64,000 nucleotides of DNA, taken from positions 148,617 to 212,616 of the forward strand of contig NW_006768801.1 in the NCBI RefSeq assembly GCF_000204055.1, in the 5' to 3' direction. The notes below the pieces were generated by a model. The model saw nothing but the letters and a program-made list of their open reading frames with translations, was not told the origin of the DNA and did not search any database. The stretch's first letter is position 1, and every line of letters begins with the position of its first letter. The translations under genes were made by a program, and so were the position numbers. The stretch comes from Melampsora larici-populina 98AG31 (Eukaryota; Basidiomycota; Pucciniomycetes; Pucciniales; Melampsoraceae). Shown in pieces: positions 35,436-47,870 of this stretch.

Positions 35436-38144
35436 TTAAGGGTAAATTTCAACGACTTTTTCGGCAACAGCTGGTAAAGTATCACGTATGTGTGTATCCA
35501 GCATTTGTCGAGAAATCTGAGCAAGTCTGCTGTTAACGATGGATGAGGTGTGGGTTAAATCTTCTATATCGCCGAGAACGTGGTTAAGGAGACGAGTGTT
35601 GGTGGTGGATTCCAATGCATAAGCGGCGACGAAGTCCAATAACAAGATAAGCCTCCAATTTGAGCTAGCGACGATATCGTCATTTTTGATATCCTCAGCT
35701 TCAGGAATAGTGATCAATTTCTTGATGGCGTCTAGGGTTTCATACTTGCGATCCGTCGAAATCTTGGGTGAAGTTTCAAATAATTCGTTCACCAATTGCA
35801 TCATCTCTTTGTTCTCGTACTTCGTCATTCTTTGCAAAAATGCTTCCCGGACTACGCAACAAGGCGACGGCAAGTGAATCTCAGCTTCGAATGATTGAAT
35901 AAAAGCCTGAATCTCATTTAAGGACACTTACTAAGAGAGGATTGACCTCTGGTCTTTGAGCTTGCAATTGAATTCTGCAAAGCCGCATTGACATACTTCT
36001 CAAAAGACGAAAAATGCGAACGAATTGAATAGAGATAAGAGGATCCCAAGATTCGGCTACTGTCCAGACCATTTTCTTTCGACAATAAATTGAGCATACT
36101 TCGGCCTTCTGATGCAATTATACGTTTCTCCAGAGTGACTTCCGGATTGGAGGCACGCTTCAAAGTTTCAGACACCATTTGGTACAAGGGATTCTTGAGA
36201 TGATCGGGATCATTTTTAATGAGAGATTTGCCGTAGTTGAACAAAACAAGAACTCCTTGTTGGAAATCATCAGACCAAGTGTTAGGAGCACGAATCGAAT
36301 TTTCCAAAAATTTATCAAGCTCCGCAAGGACCACTTCGAGTTCGACGGAAGCATGTTCTGTGGACAAGATGCGTGATGCACGTTGCAGCGCAGGATTGCC
36401 ATTGATAGCCAGGTGTAGCAAGAACTCCGGAACTTCGCCTATCACAACCCGAGTGCCATTGCGAATTCGTCAACGTGATGATAACGCATACAGTCTCTGA
36501 GATAAAACAACTTACTATTCGAAAAGACCCTTTTTGCATCCCTTGCCACTACGAAGGGATTGGAGCTTTATCAACATAACCGGATGACAAAAGGCGATTC
36601 GAGTGTCACTTACGCAAGATCTCATAGCGCTTTCCCAGTACGTCTTGGTCCTTGGCTAGGCTTCTGCAAGCTTCTTGAGCAATAATCTGAAGTTCTAAAG
36701 CGCTCATGAAGATAAATCAGTTTCCATCAATTCTTCCGGACCCTGAGTACTGTGGTTGTGTCACACCTTTTGATGAGAAAACTTCTGAAGTATCTCCATG
36801 TGCAAGACCTTTGGGTCTAGAGTATCGGTATAGCATTTCGAACATATCCATTTTTTCGCGTTTGGCATCGCGAATAACCGCGTAGAATACACCCATCCAG
36901 ATCTTCGCGTCTTCGATACCATGAACATCATGGCTCAAGGCATTTCTCATTCCTGTTAGTGTCCTCTCCATGGTGTTAACAAGTTCTTCTTCGTTTATTG
37001 AACCACTCTGGAAAGACTTCCAGAATTTCATAGCCTCGGAAGGGAAGGCATTCTTGTAAACTCTCTTGAAGCTGGTCATAGTGACTGGAGAGAGATTTCA
37101 TCAGGTACGTGGTTCTTGCAAATATAAACGGGATTTCTTACATTTATCAAACAAAGCGCGAGCGTCATCTTGGACTATTGACCCCGGTGTATGTCAGCTT
37201 ACTTTTCTGAAACAGGACATAGGAAGGATTCGAAGAAATCACATCCAACAAACCTGAATCAAGATATATTTGTCTTTTAGAAGAACCGGATAGATCAACA
37301 GAAAGAAGTTTGTAAAGAGATGCCTGTGCCATATTTTTGGTCTCGGGATCGTGAGCTACAAGCTGACGCAAGGCCTTCACACCCTGACTGAATACGCCAG
37401 GTGTATCTTCGTAATCTTTCATGTAGACAGAAATAGCATTTATAGCATTCGCTTTCGAGTAATAAACGCCTTGAGGTGGATCAAGACCGGGATCTTTGGG
37501 ATTCAAGATCATGAGACCAATCCTTCTGATCTCTTCTTCGGCATTAGTCTCATCAATTATAGCACGTTGCGCCGAAACTGACGAGGAAAAAAACAACTCG
37601 CGACATCATAAGGAAACCGTTGAATTGGGATCACAGGCTGTGTAACGAGGCTTACCATAGTGGCTCCCAACTCCTGATGCTGAAAGTTCAACAACGTATA
37701 GCCGGAGAAAGCCCCGCCGTTAGTGATATATCTCATGCTTACTCATGTGCCACAATATGACTAACCATCTTTTGCTGCTGCTACCCTTTGATACCCTCTA
37801 CCACCATCAAGATTAGACAATCTTTGTGGTCGAGCTACCAGGTTAGTGTTCAAAACTTGAGAAAAATTCACTTGGATTAGTTTCATGGGCTTCAGGCGAA
37901 AATCTATCTGGGTTAGTTGGACGCGTAGCTCACGTTTCTTCGGAAGTTGAGATGGACCAAAAGACCCCATAGCATCAATACCTGATGGTAGCAGACCGTT
38001 TCCAGCTGATGGTAGGCGCTCCGACATCAAAGACCGGCTTGCTCCCCCAACCATATCAACCTGCATAGGTCGAGACATCACCAAGACATTGGAAAGATAG
38101 AGCAGAATGCAAAGACATGTAGAAACGCTCTCAAATTGAAGCAT
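35436..38144 (-). CDS. Probable secreted helical protein, nine exons, 732 aa
   Basis: I do not recognise a family. Exons 37766-38144, 37657-37680 (24-nt microexon), 37203-37577, 37142-37174, 36767-37084, 36614-36694, 36516-36548, 35932-36438 and 35436-35884 join in frame to 732 aa. Residues 1-24 (hydrophobic LCILLYLSNVLVM after a short polar start) look like a cleavable signal peptide. The rest is rich in amphipathic helices with an ARM/HEAT-like feel (ALRQLVAHDPETKNMAQASL; EFLLHLAINGNPALQRASRI), and there is no later membrane segment. The join 36767/36694 (GTGTGA...CTTTAG, 76 nt) is the weakest: without it the first gene stops at 36717 (392 aa) and a second gene would start at 36707. An ER-lumen co-chaperone of SIL1 type or a secreted rust protein are possibilities only. 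Confidence 0.6.
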
Positions 38145-39880
38145 AGCAACGAAAGATACGATATTTGTGACGAAGTATTGAAATTGAAATTATTAAGAAA
38201 GGGTATAAACGTATAGAGTTTCGCGGGATGAAATCAATTCACCTGATATCGCGATTGAAGGCAAAAGTGGGAGAAATTGATTGAGGGAGAACATCCTCTC
38301 CCGGGTGCTCTTATCCATCACCGCAGCATGTAAATCAACTGATGACATTCCCGAGCTGTAAGCATACCAATGAACACGCTATCTTATCGACCTACGGATT
38401 CAACACGCTAGGCAAGGTTGGAGAACCGGTAAAAGAAAATAGGTTGTTCGGTTGCGATTGATTTTTGAGACGTGCTGCAAAACAAGAACTGACTCCGTGA
38501 AAGAATCCACTTCTTATCTACGGGACTCGTACCGGAACGGAACAGATAAGCCCCAAACGTCAAATAGCCATCACTCACCCATGAGCACATCATACAATGA
38601 GGAGGCGAAAAAACCTCGGGTCACCCAGATCCGACATTGATAAATTTGATCAGACAAGTCGCTTGGAAAGTGGTTTGTTACAGTATTGGTAACGTCATGT
38701 AGATGAAACCTGATGAAACCACAACTCATATCCAAACTTGTTAACGGTTCGAAATCTCTATATAAGAGTAGAAGTGATACTCACAGTCGTCAAAGAATCA
38801 GATAAGAGCTACTTTGACTCACCAGATAATAAAAAGGAAACACTCTTAGTGGCACAAATATATATTATACAATAGCAATTCTTAGTCAAACTTGTGGTCA
38901 AGGTGTGACACAGAGCCAAAGAAAGTAGAGTTCCACTGCTACTGAGTCTATGATTTGGACTGAAGAAAGGCGTAATATGGGAGTTTTTACTAGTTGAAGT
39001 CTCCAGTATGACATTCCTGATATGAAAGAATCTCAGGGTGAAATACATACCTTTCAAATTGTCTTTGTGACATTCTCAAAATTCACCATGAGCTCGGAAA
39101 ATCATCCAACTCTACGGACAGTTGTTGTAAATGTGATCATTGAAAAACGTGAACAACAAGTTTGACAACAAAATTTATCTTTTGGTAGAGATCTTGCCTC
39201 TCAACCGAGAGATCTAGATACATCTTAAGGCTGGGCAATTAGAGTGAAGTCGGCTCCTTTAGGGAATTGCGACTGAATACCCAAAAACGTGATCTTTTCG
39301 CCGTAGACACGAATGTCTATGTATCTTCGCTGATGTTTGTAAGAACTCATGAACGCAAACATACCCGATCATTGCTGAGCAAAAACATCCTATTGTACTT
39401 GAGTGCGGTGAAGTGTTACACTACAATGGTACTAGTAGTCGGATAGATATGATGCATGGAGACTACAATGACATCCAACAGGCAAAATTCAGTCATGTTC
39501 ATCATTTTTAGGCTTCAGCCAAGAGCAGGTGAAGGATGGGCTTATGTCCCTTCCACTTTTGTCAATTCATCATCTTGTAAAATTCCTCATGGAGAACTGC
39601 GATAAATCCAGTAAGAAGATCTGACTAAAAAGAAATTCAAAAATATTGTGAGATAGAGTGAGTAGTGTTATACAAAAAAAGAATATATGTGAGAGCAAGT
39701 TCCATCTTGCAAAACATTATCAAAAGGATACAAAGATGAAGAAACATGTACAAGAAAATCCGAAAGTGAATTAAGAGAAAACGGGTGATGAGATAATAAT
39801 ACAAGACTGTTGATATATGCAAGACAAGAAAAATGTGTATAAAAGAAAAATTCGTGTCATTATCATTTTTTTGGATTTTG
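38145..39880. other. Intergenic, no gene seen
   Basis: The upstream region of the 732-aa gene and downstream region of the hydrolase gene. AT-rich, with short frames of no coding character. Confidence 0.45.
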
Positions 39881-42043
39881 TTAAATTTTTGGTAGAGGCT
39901 GAGTCAAGCTTAACCGACGAGCGATCCGACGACGAGTTGTGGAGGCGGGCGGACTAGCGAGAGCCATAAGTGGCGGGGATGTGAAACTGAAGCTGACTGT
40001 CATGCCAACTGTTCCAGATACATCCATAGGAGACGAAGGGGTGGTGGTGGGAGGAGTGGTACCGGGCGTGCTCGGAGCAGGCCGATGAATAAGGATGGGA
40101 GCAGGGAATTGAAAGGCGACCCGTGACATCTTTCTGGGTAGCCGAGTTGGCGTCGACGGTCCTGGTGTGGCCTGCTTCATCAACTTGACGGTAAGTTCAA
40201 GCACCGCAGGTAAGTGGTGGAATAAGAATCCTCCATGCGGTGTGCCTTCGAGTGTGGTAGTAGGGATGCTATGCCGGGCGAGGTAGGAAACGACTTTTTG
40301 GTGATTGACCAGCGCGTCATCCTCTGATAGGATGTAGTGGGTGCGGGGCGTAGGGTCAAGTGTAACGAATTGAAACCAATAAAAGTGACGTTGTATAATC
40401 GTGCAGATGCCGATCTCACGGGCGAGCAGTCGCACAAGCATCTCTCCTAGTGTAGTCGGATGAGCATACACAAAGGTTCGTACCTGATGTGATGGGGAAA
40501 TGGTTTTGTACATGATGAGTATATGGAGTCAATGAGAAAGAGATGTCAAATATTAGAATGTTTGAAACAAAACATACCAAGTCTGGCAAAAAGGTCAGAA
40601 CAGAGATCGGATCAATCGCGATAGTCCCAACTACCCAGTCACTCGCTTCCCGGTCGAGGTAGCTGGTCAAGAGAGTTCCGAGACTGTGACCAATCACAAA
40701 AGCACCACCGTTCTGCTGGGCTGATGACTGCGAGATCGAACAAAAGCCGTGTTGACGTAGCATCTTGCGCACACCCATAGTCTGCTCGTGCAAAGATAAA
40801 ACCATTGGCCGCATGTTCGATGAATGTGGGACGTTGTGCCATCGTTTGTTTCGAGCGGTCTCTGCCTTCAAATCATCTTCGTCCTGATTATGTGATTCCG
40901 GGGTACCCATGTTCATGAGTTTGTGAACGGTCGAGAACATGTTGAGCGCTGTTGAAACACAATTTCTCAGCAATTTGTCTCCTAGCATGCTAAATAAATC
41001 TGGACTTGGTTCACTTACAAACACTTTCATTGCCTACCAAGAACATTGGTCTTTTGGTGCGCCAAAGTAAACCAATTGCGTAGTTGAACAGCTAAGGACA
41101 TTTCAGAGGAAGCATGTTAGTTGGTATTGAGACTAGGATGGCGGCCTTTCAAGTAAACATAGGGTTCTGTACTAACCGTGATTATGCCACCCAAGCCAGA
41201 GATCAGGACGAGAGGAACAGGTCGGGGTGCAGTCTGACTTGGTTCTAGAGTGCCAGGGTGGTACCAGTAACCGAAGGGGCCGCCAGGTGTTTGAACAGTG
41301 CCTTTTCGAAATCCAAATGCATAAAAGGCAACATTGAAACAAAGTCGAATGGTATGAATGATGATGTAAAACATCAACGGTCGATATTCGGCTTTGATAG
41401 GTTCAAGATTGGGTCGTAAGCATTGCACAGATGAGTTGCGACCTTGAGGAAATTGATAATCAAGAACCGATTCGATTAATTCGATGTCCTCTTCAAGTTC
41501 TTGCGTGCGTGCCTGATCAAGTTGTTCAGGAATTGACGAAAAGAGGATCGAGGACACGAATTCTTTGACATTCTCAAGACGGATATCTTCAAATTTAACT
41601 TGACCACTTCTTCCGTCCCAAATCGAGACAGACGGATTAGGATGGTAGAACCATTGACTAAAACATTCCCTGGTCTCATCTCCAGTCTGAAAACTTGAAA
41701 GGACCCCACGAAGAACGCGCTCCCTCTCAGATGGAGATGGGTAAATCAGAGGGATCGCAAAGTCGGGGCTGTTCAAAATCCGTAGACAGTAGAGGAAGTG
41801 AAGGTGGCACAACGAGTCGGCGAAAGAATAGGCAAAAAGAAAAGCCAGAGCCCAAGAGAAGATGAGTGTTGAGGGCCATGATTGAGTATAAGTCAATCCC
41901 AAGATGACGATGGTGATGAGATGAGAGATGGGAGCGGAATAGGCGAGGAAGAGGTGGACAATGCGAAGTAAAGCCTTGGCGATACAGATGGTGGGTTGAG
42001 AGTAGAGTTGAAATGGCGAAGGTATAGAGTTGTGTGGAGACAT
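39881..42043 (-). CDS. Membrane-anchored alpha/beta hydrolase
   Basis: Serine hydrolase of the alpha/beta fold; substrate unknown (lipase or esterase-like). Exons 41177-42043, 41019-41091, 40578-40948 and 39881-40483 join in frame to 637 aa. The N-terminal ~100 residues hold two or three hydrophobic segments (ISHLITIVILGLTY; LIFSWALAFLFAYSF), so it is probably anchored in a membrane. The catalytic domain shows an oxyanion-type strand LVLISGLGGIIT, the nucleophile elbow GHSLG (Ser402), an acid in SEDDALV (Asp492/493) and a histidine in GTPHGGFLFH (His520), in canonical order. The last ~90 residues are Pro/Thr/Ser-rich and probably disordered. The triad is complete and no disruption is seen. 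Confidence 0.8.
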
Positions 42044-45000
42044 GTCGGAAGTTGAGTGACAAGGTCGGGAATCGTAGGTTGTGGATGGTTCTATTGAGTT
42101 GATGACTTATTTCAAGAATTGGAGTGCTGATGGTTATAATTTATTTCGACCGCTGTCAAAAGGAGATGATGTTAATTAATTAGAATGAGATCTGGAGAAA
42201 AGGGAAGCTAGGTGGGTGAAAGGGAAGAGGATTTATAGGATGCGGATGAAAGTAGACATAAGATAATCAAAATGGAATCCATGGAAAGAGTGATACGTTG
42301 ATTTCAGAATTCATTATGATTTATCAGCCTGGTTAGTGTTGAAAAGAAGGCGGTTGGCGAGCTGCTTTGTACGCTGGACCTGAGTCCAAGCTCAAAGAGA
42401 TACTGAGCTCAGATTGAAATAGGCTGAGCGATAAATTCAAAAATAGTAAAAAAGACCATCCCCTGCGGCCCACACCCAAATCTGCATTGAGTCATTCCTC
42501 AATTTGGACTTCAACTTTCTTCATTTCATGCTGTACCATAGCTGCGTGTCCTAGGTCTCATGACAATGTTTATGTGCAGCACCCACTTCTCATACCCAGT
42601 GCATCCAAGTTCACCTGACCAAGTCATAGAATTGGAACAGGAAGGCTGACGCTTTGGTGCATACCTCACAGTTCACCTCTGATGATTGGACTTCGAGGAT
42701 GAACTAAGACTGAGTCGTTTGAGAGTGATAAGAAGATGGCAGACTGCAGTCCCCGAAAACTCGATGCAAAGATAATCTAGTCGATACTTCAGGTGCCATC
42801 CAAGACATCCACTGACGAGACGAAATCGCAATGGACGGGCAATGACAGGAGAGATCGAAATGGGCGAGCAACTCTAGGTCCTAGGATGACGGCTGGACAG
42901 ACAAATTCAAAGCGAGATGAAGGCATCAATACTTTGCTTACCAAGAATACCATGTTGCGAGAAATAAGTTGCTCTTTCGTTGTTTGTCCGTGATGGAGAT
43001 GAAGGTAGTGGAAATGATGGCAATCGTATCGTCAGTGGGCGTTGTTGGCAAATATATATTTGCTCGGTCACCAGTCTTGAAGAAATAAATCGTTTAATTC
43101 GAACAGTCAAGCCACAAAGATTGACTGGGCCCCGCGGGGTCAAAATCTCAGCGGTTACAGTGAGACATTTGAATGACCGAATGTTCTCGACAATTTGGTT
43201 TTCTCTAAGCTAAGGGTTTCTCCCAGTGAGTTGGATAGTCACCAGGTACGTCCAGACATGTGTGATCACCCCGAAGGGTGACTTCAAAGATCACATCCGT
43301 CATCCGCCCTATACATTGATGTCATCTTTGGTCGTGCTTGCTATTCGATGAGGCTATTGGGATGTGTACGCTCTTTTCACAGGATGCGAATGTAGATGTG
43401 CAGTTTGGATAACAGATTCATCAGCTGACCAGTTCTCTCACAAATATCCAGAGTAGAATGAGAGTCTGAAACACACGCTCCGTCTCATGAGTCATCGGCT
43501 CGTGTTCTTCCCCACCTCCCACTAGCTGCCATTGGATGTTGTAGCAGTCAGCTCGCAAACTCACATGGCTCTGCGGCCAGCTCCGGCTCAAAGCATCTCT
43601 CGTGGACAACACCTCATCAAACCCCCACACCAGTTTCTCTCTTCCTTGAAAAAAAAGAACTCTCAGTGGTATCTGTAAGGTGGCAAGGGGAATCCATAGG
43701 GCCGCGTGGAGCCCCTGCACGGGTCCTGTTTGACATTTTTTGTTCTCTCTCATTTTTCCCTATGTCTTGTCTTTTCATGTTTAGTTATTGTTTCACCCCT
43801 GGCCTGTTTTAGACAGGTAGGAAGTATTCCCTCCGCAACAATCATGTTGTTTGCACCTCAATGCTGCTCGCCTCTTCCTTTCATCTCCTTTTGACGTTCT
43901 TATGTTAGTAAGCAACATGTTTTTTCCTTCACTTCTATCTCCGTCACTTTGTTTTTGTGTCTCTTCTCCTGTGGCAGTCTCCTCGTGTCCTTTGGTGGCA
44001 CGTGAAAAAAACTAAGGATTAGATCCCCGGGTCACCAGCAAAACGCACATAGTTGCAGATTGATTTGTGCCAAATCCATGATCCTAGGGGCTAAGATATG
44101 GTTATATAGTTGAACATGGATCGAATCAGATCCCCCGCAGGTCAGAATCAACTTCAATCCCGCTGACACACATCTTCACATGCTTGGTACGGATAGGCTA
44201 AATGATTTCTTAACGATCATTCCTTTGCTGTTTCGAAACGGCTGGACTCATTCAATTGCTATTCCACATATGTATCACACGGATACCTCATCCATTTTGC
44301 TTCTGATACCCTCTCATGATCAAGGATGTTTGACCGGTTGGGTAGCACTCATTAAGGCTTCTTGCGTAGCATGTACGTAAACTTTACCAAAGAATTGTCC
44401 TCGCTCCCCGCAAGACACTGGTCTTTTATACAACCTATCCGAGGCTTACCCCTTTTGCATAAATCCCTTCAAGAAAGAGCATGCGATACAAGAAAGCATG
44501 AAGGGGTAGGCCCTACATCATATCTCTTTTCAATCATGCATGTCAGGGATAACCTAGATCAGAATCATCTACATATATGTACAAAGCCAATGTCTGCATG
44601 TATAGTTGGATGCAATGAATGCTTTGGCATGTAACTTATGATTGAGGCAAGATGTTCTTTCCTTCTGAAGTCATCCCCTTGAAATAAACCCATATTGAAT
44701 CCAGATTCTAGACATCCCAACTGCAAAATTGTTCTCTGTTTTAACCCATGATTTTTATCCTTCCAAATTTTTCACACATTTTTGATACAACACATTATGC
44801 AATCATCATCAGTCCCAAACCTGATCACTAGACTTAGACATGAAACCCTGAAAAGAAAAGTTCTGATTGATGTAAATTTTATGAATCATATGATCTTGGT
44901 TTTCAGCTTACCAGCGAACAATCAGTAAAGTAATCCAAAGATAACATCAAACCCTTCTCCACTTCATACTAGTTGTCAGAACTGAAATGTCTATTGATTT

Positions 45001-46246
45001 GCATGTGTCTTACTTTCCTCAACTCCATTATCCAGGGGTCTAACTTACCAAGTAATCCCCCAGAAGCACGATGGACTGGGGTAAGAAGAGTAAACCTTGA
45101 AAATATAGAAGCTAATGAGGTTTGCTAAATATAATCTTAAATTTCCAACCCATCAAATTCTTGATGATGTACCAATTTTCTCACAAAAGTGATCAGGTAA
45201 AACAGGTAAAATACCTCCTTCACATCTCTCACTTCAGAAACACCAAAAAACAACCAGGGAAGAAGTTTCCCTGCATCATGAAAAGGAATCAAAGTCCTCA
45301 TGAAGTTCAACAAGTTCATAAACCAACTTAACTAAATTCCTTGATGAGATTTACTGGCCAGCTCAAAAAGGCTGACCTTCTGCTTGACCACAGCTAAACA
45401 AACATACAGGTTCCTAATCCAAACCCCCACCACCTGTTAAATATCTTAAGAAAAATGTCTTTAATCTCAACAAAAACTTTTCTCCATCTTATTCTGAGAT
45501 AACTGAAGAGTAAAATCTTGAAAAAAAAGTGTTGCTTCCACCTGATCACTTTCTTTCTAAAAAAATTGGTATCCTTGACTAAATCTCATTACCTTCTATC
45601 AGAGTTACCTTCTATGCCAAAACCCACTCTTCACATAACTTCTTTATCCCTCAAGACAAGCTACCTATCCCAACCCCCAAAAAATGACCTTGTAACCAAG
45701 TAAGAGCTCAACAAATTCCCTTCTATCATTCTCTTTGCCAACCTCCTCCACTTTTACTGGAGATACCCAAGCATCTTTGCCAATTCTTTCCTCAAATCCA
45801 ATCATGAAACATTCAAACCTCTTTAACCACACAAATCAGCAAGACTTCTCAAAGTCATACTGTTTCAAGTCTTATCCAGGCTGATCAAGCTAATCACCAA
45901 GAATGTATCAGTTTCAAACAAATTTCAGTTTGATTTTCAAGTATTCTTATCTTCAGTAGTTTGAGTGTCTTTTCAAGATAATCCAGCAAGTCACCAGACC
46001 TCATCTTGACCTACATATATATACTTGTCTCACCTGACTTATCAGGACTTATCTCAACAAAGTGATCTTAAAACTTACCTAAGCATAAGTATGTAAAACA
46101 CAAATAAGTTTGCAAAACCATAGACCCACTGAACCCTAACCACTCATCCAACTCATCCATTCCATTCTTTCTCTCTCACTCACTCTGAACTTATCATCTG
46201 TATTTAAACACTCAGAAAACATATTATTCGGCATTGTGTGTGTGTG
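42044..46246. other. Long intergenic region, no gene seen
   Basis: About 4 kb without a supported gene. 43200-44100 is somewhat richer in GC and includes a minus-strand open frame (43421-43753) with no domain or splice context. From about 44700 the sequence becomes strongly AT-rich and C-poor on one strand. Old transposon remains are likely but not identifiable by eye. Confidence 0.4.
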
Positions 46247-46478
46247 TATACATACAGCCATTCCAATATTTCTTGTTGCTCTGTTTTGAAAAAGAAAAAG
46301 TGAAACTAGGTGAAACCTAAGTTTTTACTTGATAAAACTTTAAAATTGGCTGTAATTCAAGGAAATACAGCCAATTTCCAAGTTTTAACTGGTTAAAACT
46401 TATGTAGGTTTCAAGCTCACAAACTTTTTCTTTTTTAAAACAGGTGCAACAAGCAATATTGGAATGACTGTAGGTATA
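46247..46478. mobile_element. MITE with ~55-bp inverted repeats
   Basis: Left end TATACATACAGCCATTCCAA pairs with the reverse complement of the right end, TATACCTACAGTCATTCCAA; the similarity continues for about 55 bp (TATTTCTTGTTGC / TATTGCTTGTTGC, then a GAAAAAGAAAAAGT run). The centre holds a second hairpin (AAATTGGCTGTA / TACAGCCAATTT). About 232 bp, non-coding. TA at the borders would fit a Tc1/mariner-type duplication, but this is not certain. Confidence 0.7.
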
Positions 46479-47870
46479 CCAAAAAAAAATTACAACTGGA
46501 AATCACTGTAACAAATCATCTTCCTCATCATCATCATTCAAAACCATTCAAAAAGAACCAAAGCAGAAAAAGAGACATACAAAGATGATTGAAAATCCTT
46601 ATCAAGTTACAAAAATCATCAAATATCAAGCAGAAGAAAAAAGATAGTGATTTTTTTTTTCAAAAAAAGTGTTTTTTTCAAAAGAAAAGAAGCCAAGAAC
46701 CTTTTCTCTTATATCTTTTGATTTCAATTTCATTTCCAAACCCGCATTGCCATCACTCAAGTAAAAATTAACTAATCACATTAATTTCATCATGTTTCAT
46801 ATAAATCTAAACCCTGAAAAACCCCACACAAACACAATAAGAAGGCAATTATATGTTTTGCCAAAAAAAAGAAAACCACCCAGAAAAGGTGTATATGATC
46901 TTTTAAATCTCTAGAGCTAAATGAATATATAATGCTCTTTCTCTCTTTCTTTCTCTCTTTCTTGTTCTAGTATATATAATCTAAAGAAAAAAACAGAAAA
47001 GAAAAGCCCAAGATCGATAAATAAACCAAAAGCCAATAAAAAAAAAATTAACAATCAATCAAACTTTTAAAAGATGAAAAATAGATTTTGTAAAAAAATG
47101 TAAAAAACAATAAAGTATAAAAAACAAAAAAGTATAAAAAGGAAAAGTTAGAAAAGAAAAATCCTCTCCAAAACGTTTTCTCGAGCTTCATGTTTTTCCC
47201 AATTATATGTTTCGAAAAACGCTCAAAAGAAATCCATGTATCAAATCCTCAGGTTCGATTAATATAAGTGACCTGATCAATTCAAAGATACCTTATGTGA
47301 CCCACGAGCAATGAATAATAATTTTCAAATATGTATGTCTATATATTTCTTGCTGAGTCCATAGTAATAGTAGTAGTAGCAGTAAGTAGCAGTAAGTAGC
47401 AGTAAGTAGCAGTAAGTAGTAGTAGTAATAGTAGTGATAATAGTAATCTTAAATCAAGTGGTGAAAGTTTAAAGAAATCCTTTGGATCTCTTCTTGAATG
47501 ATGCTTTCATGTATGATTTACTAATTTCGTGTCTTCTCAACCATTCGTGGGTTTTCGTTCCCAAATAGATAGATAAATCGAAAAGGTTGAGGCCAAAGTG
47601 TAATCTCCTTTTTGTTTTGGATTGAAAAAGAAAAAAACAAAAAAACAACACGATAGACGAGATCATCTTGGGATTTTTCAATTACCAAGGTTCGAGCGCT
47701 TGAGGGATAGGTAGTAGAGTTGAGAGAGAGAGCCGAAGTGAAAGAGACGGCCAAAAGACTTTGTTTTTGGAGTGATTGAACTGAGTCCTCGATGAAGGCA
47801 TCGTGTGATAAGCCGTTCATCGAGAGGCGGACCAGAGACGAAGCTCTGTAAGTCCATCGGTAACGAGAGC
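46479..47870. other. AT-rich 3' flank of KAP95 with microsatellite
   Basis: Very A-rich between 46550 and 47200. A trinucleotide/decanucleotide tract of AGTAGTAGTAGCAGTAAGTA type spans about 47363-47450, with four tandem AGTAAGTAGC units. No gene. Confidence 0.5.

Noticed and set aside
43421..43753. 110-codon minus-strand frame
   Set aside because: No splice context, start context or recognisable family; an isolated open frame in repeat-like DNA.
47363..47450. Short regular repeats, considered as CRISPR or a minisatellite gene
   Set aside because: The units are 3-10 nt with no spacers; an ordinary microsatellite in a eukaryotic intergenic region.
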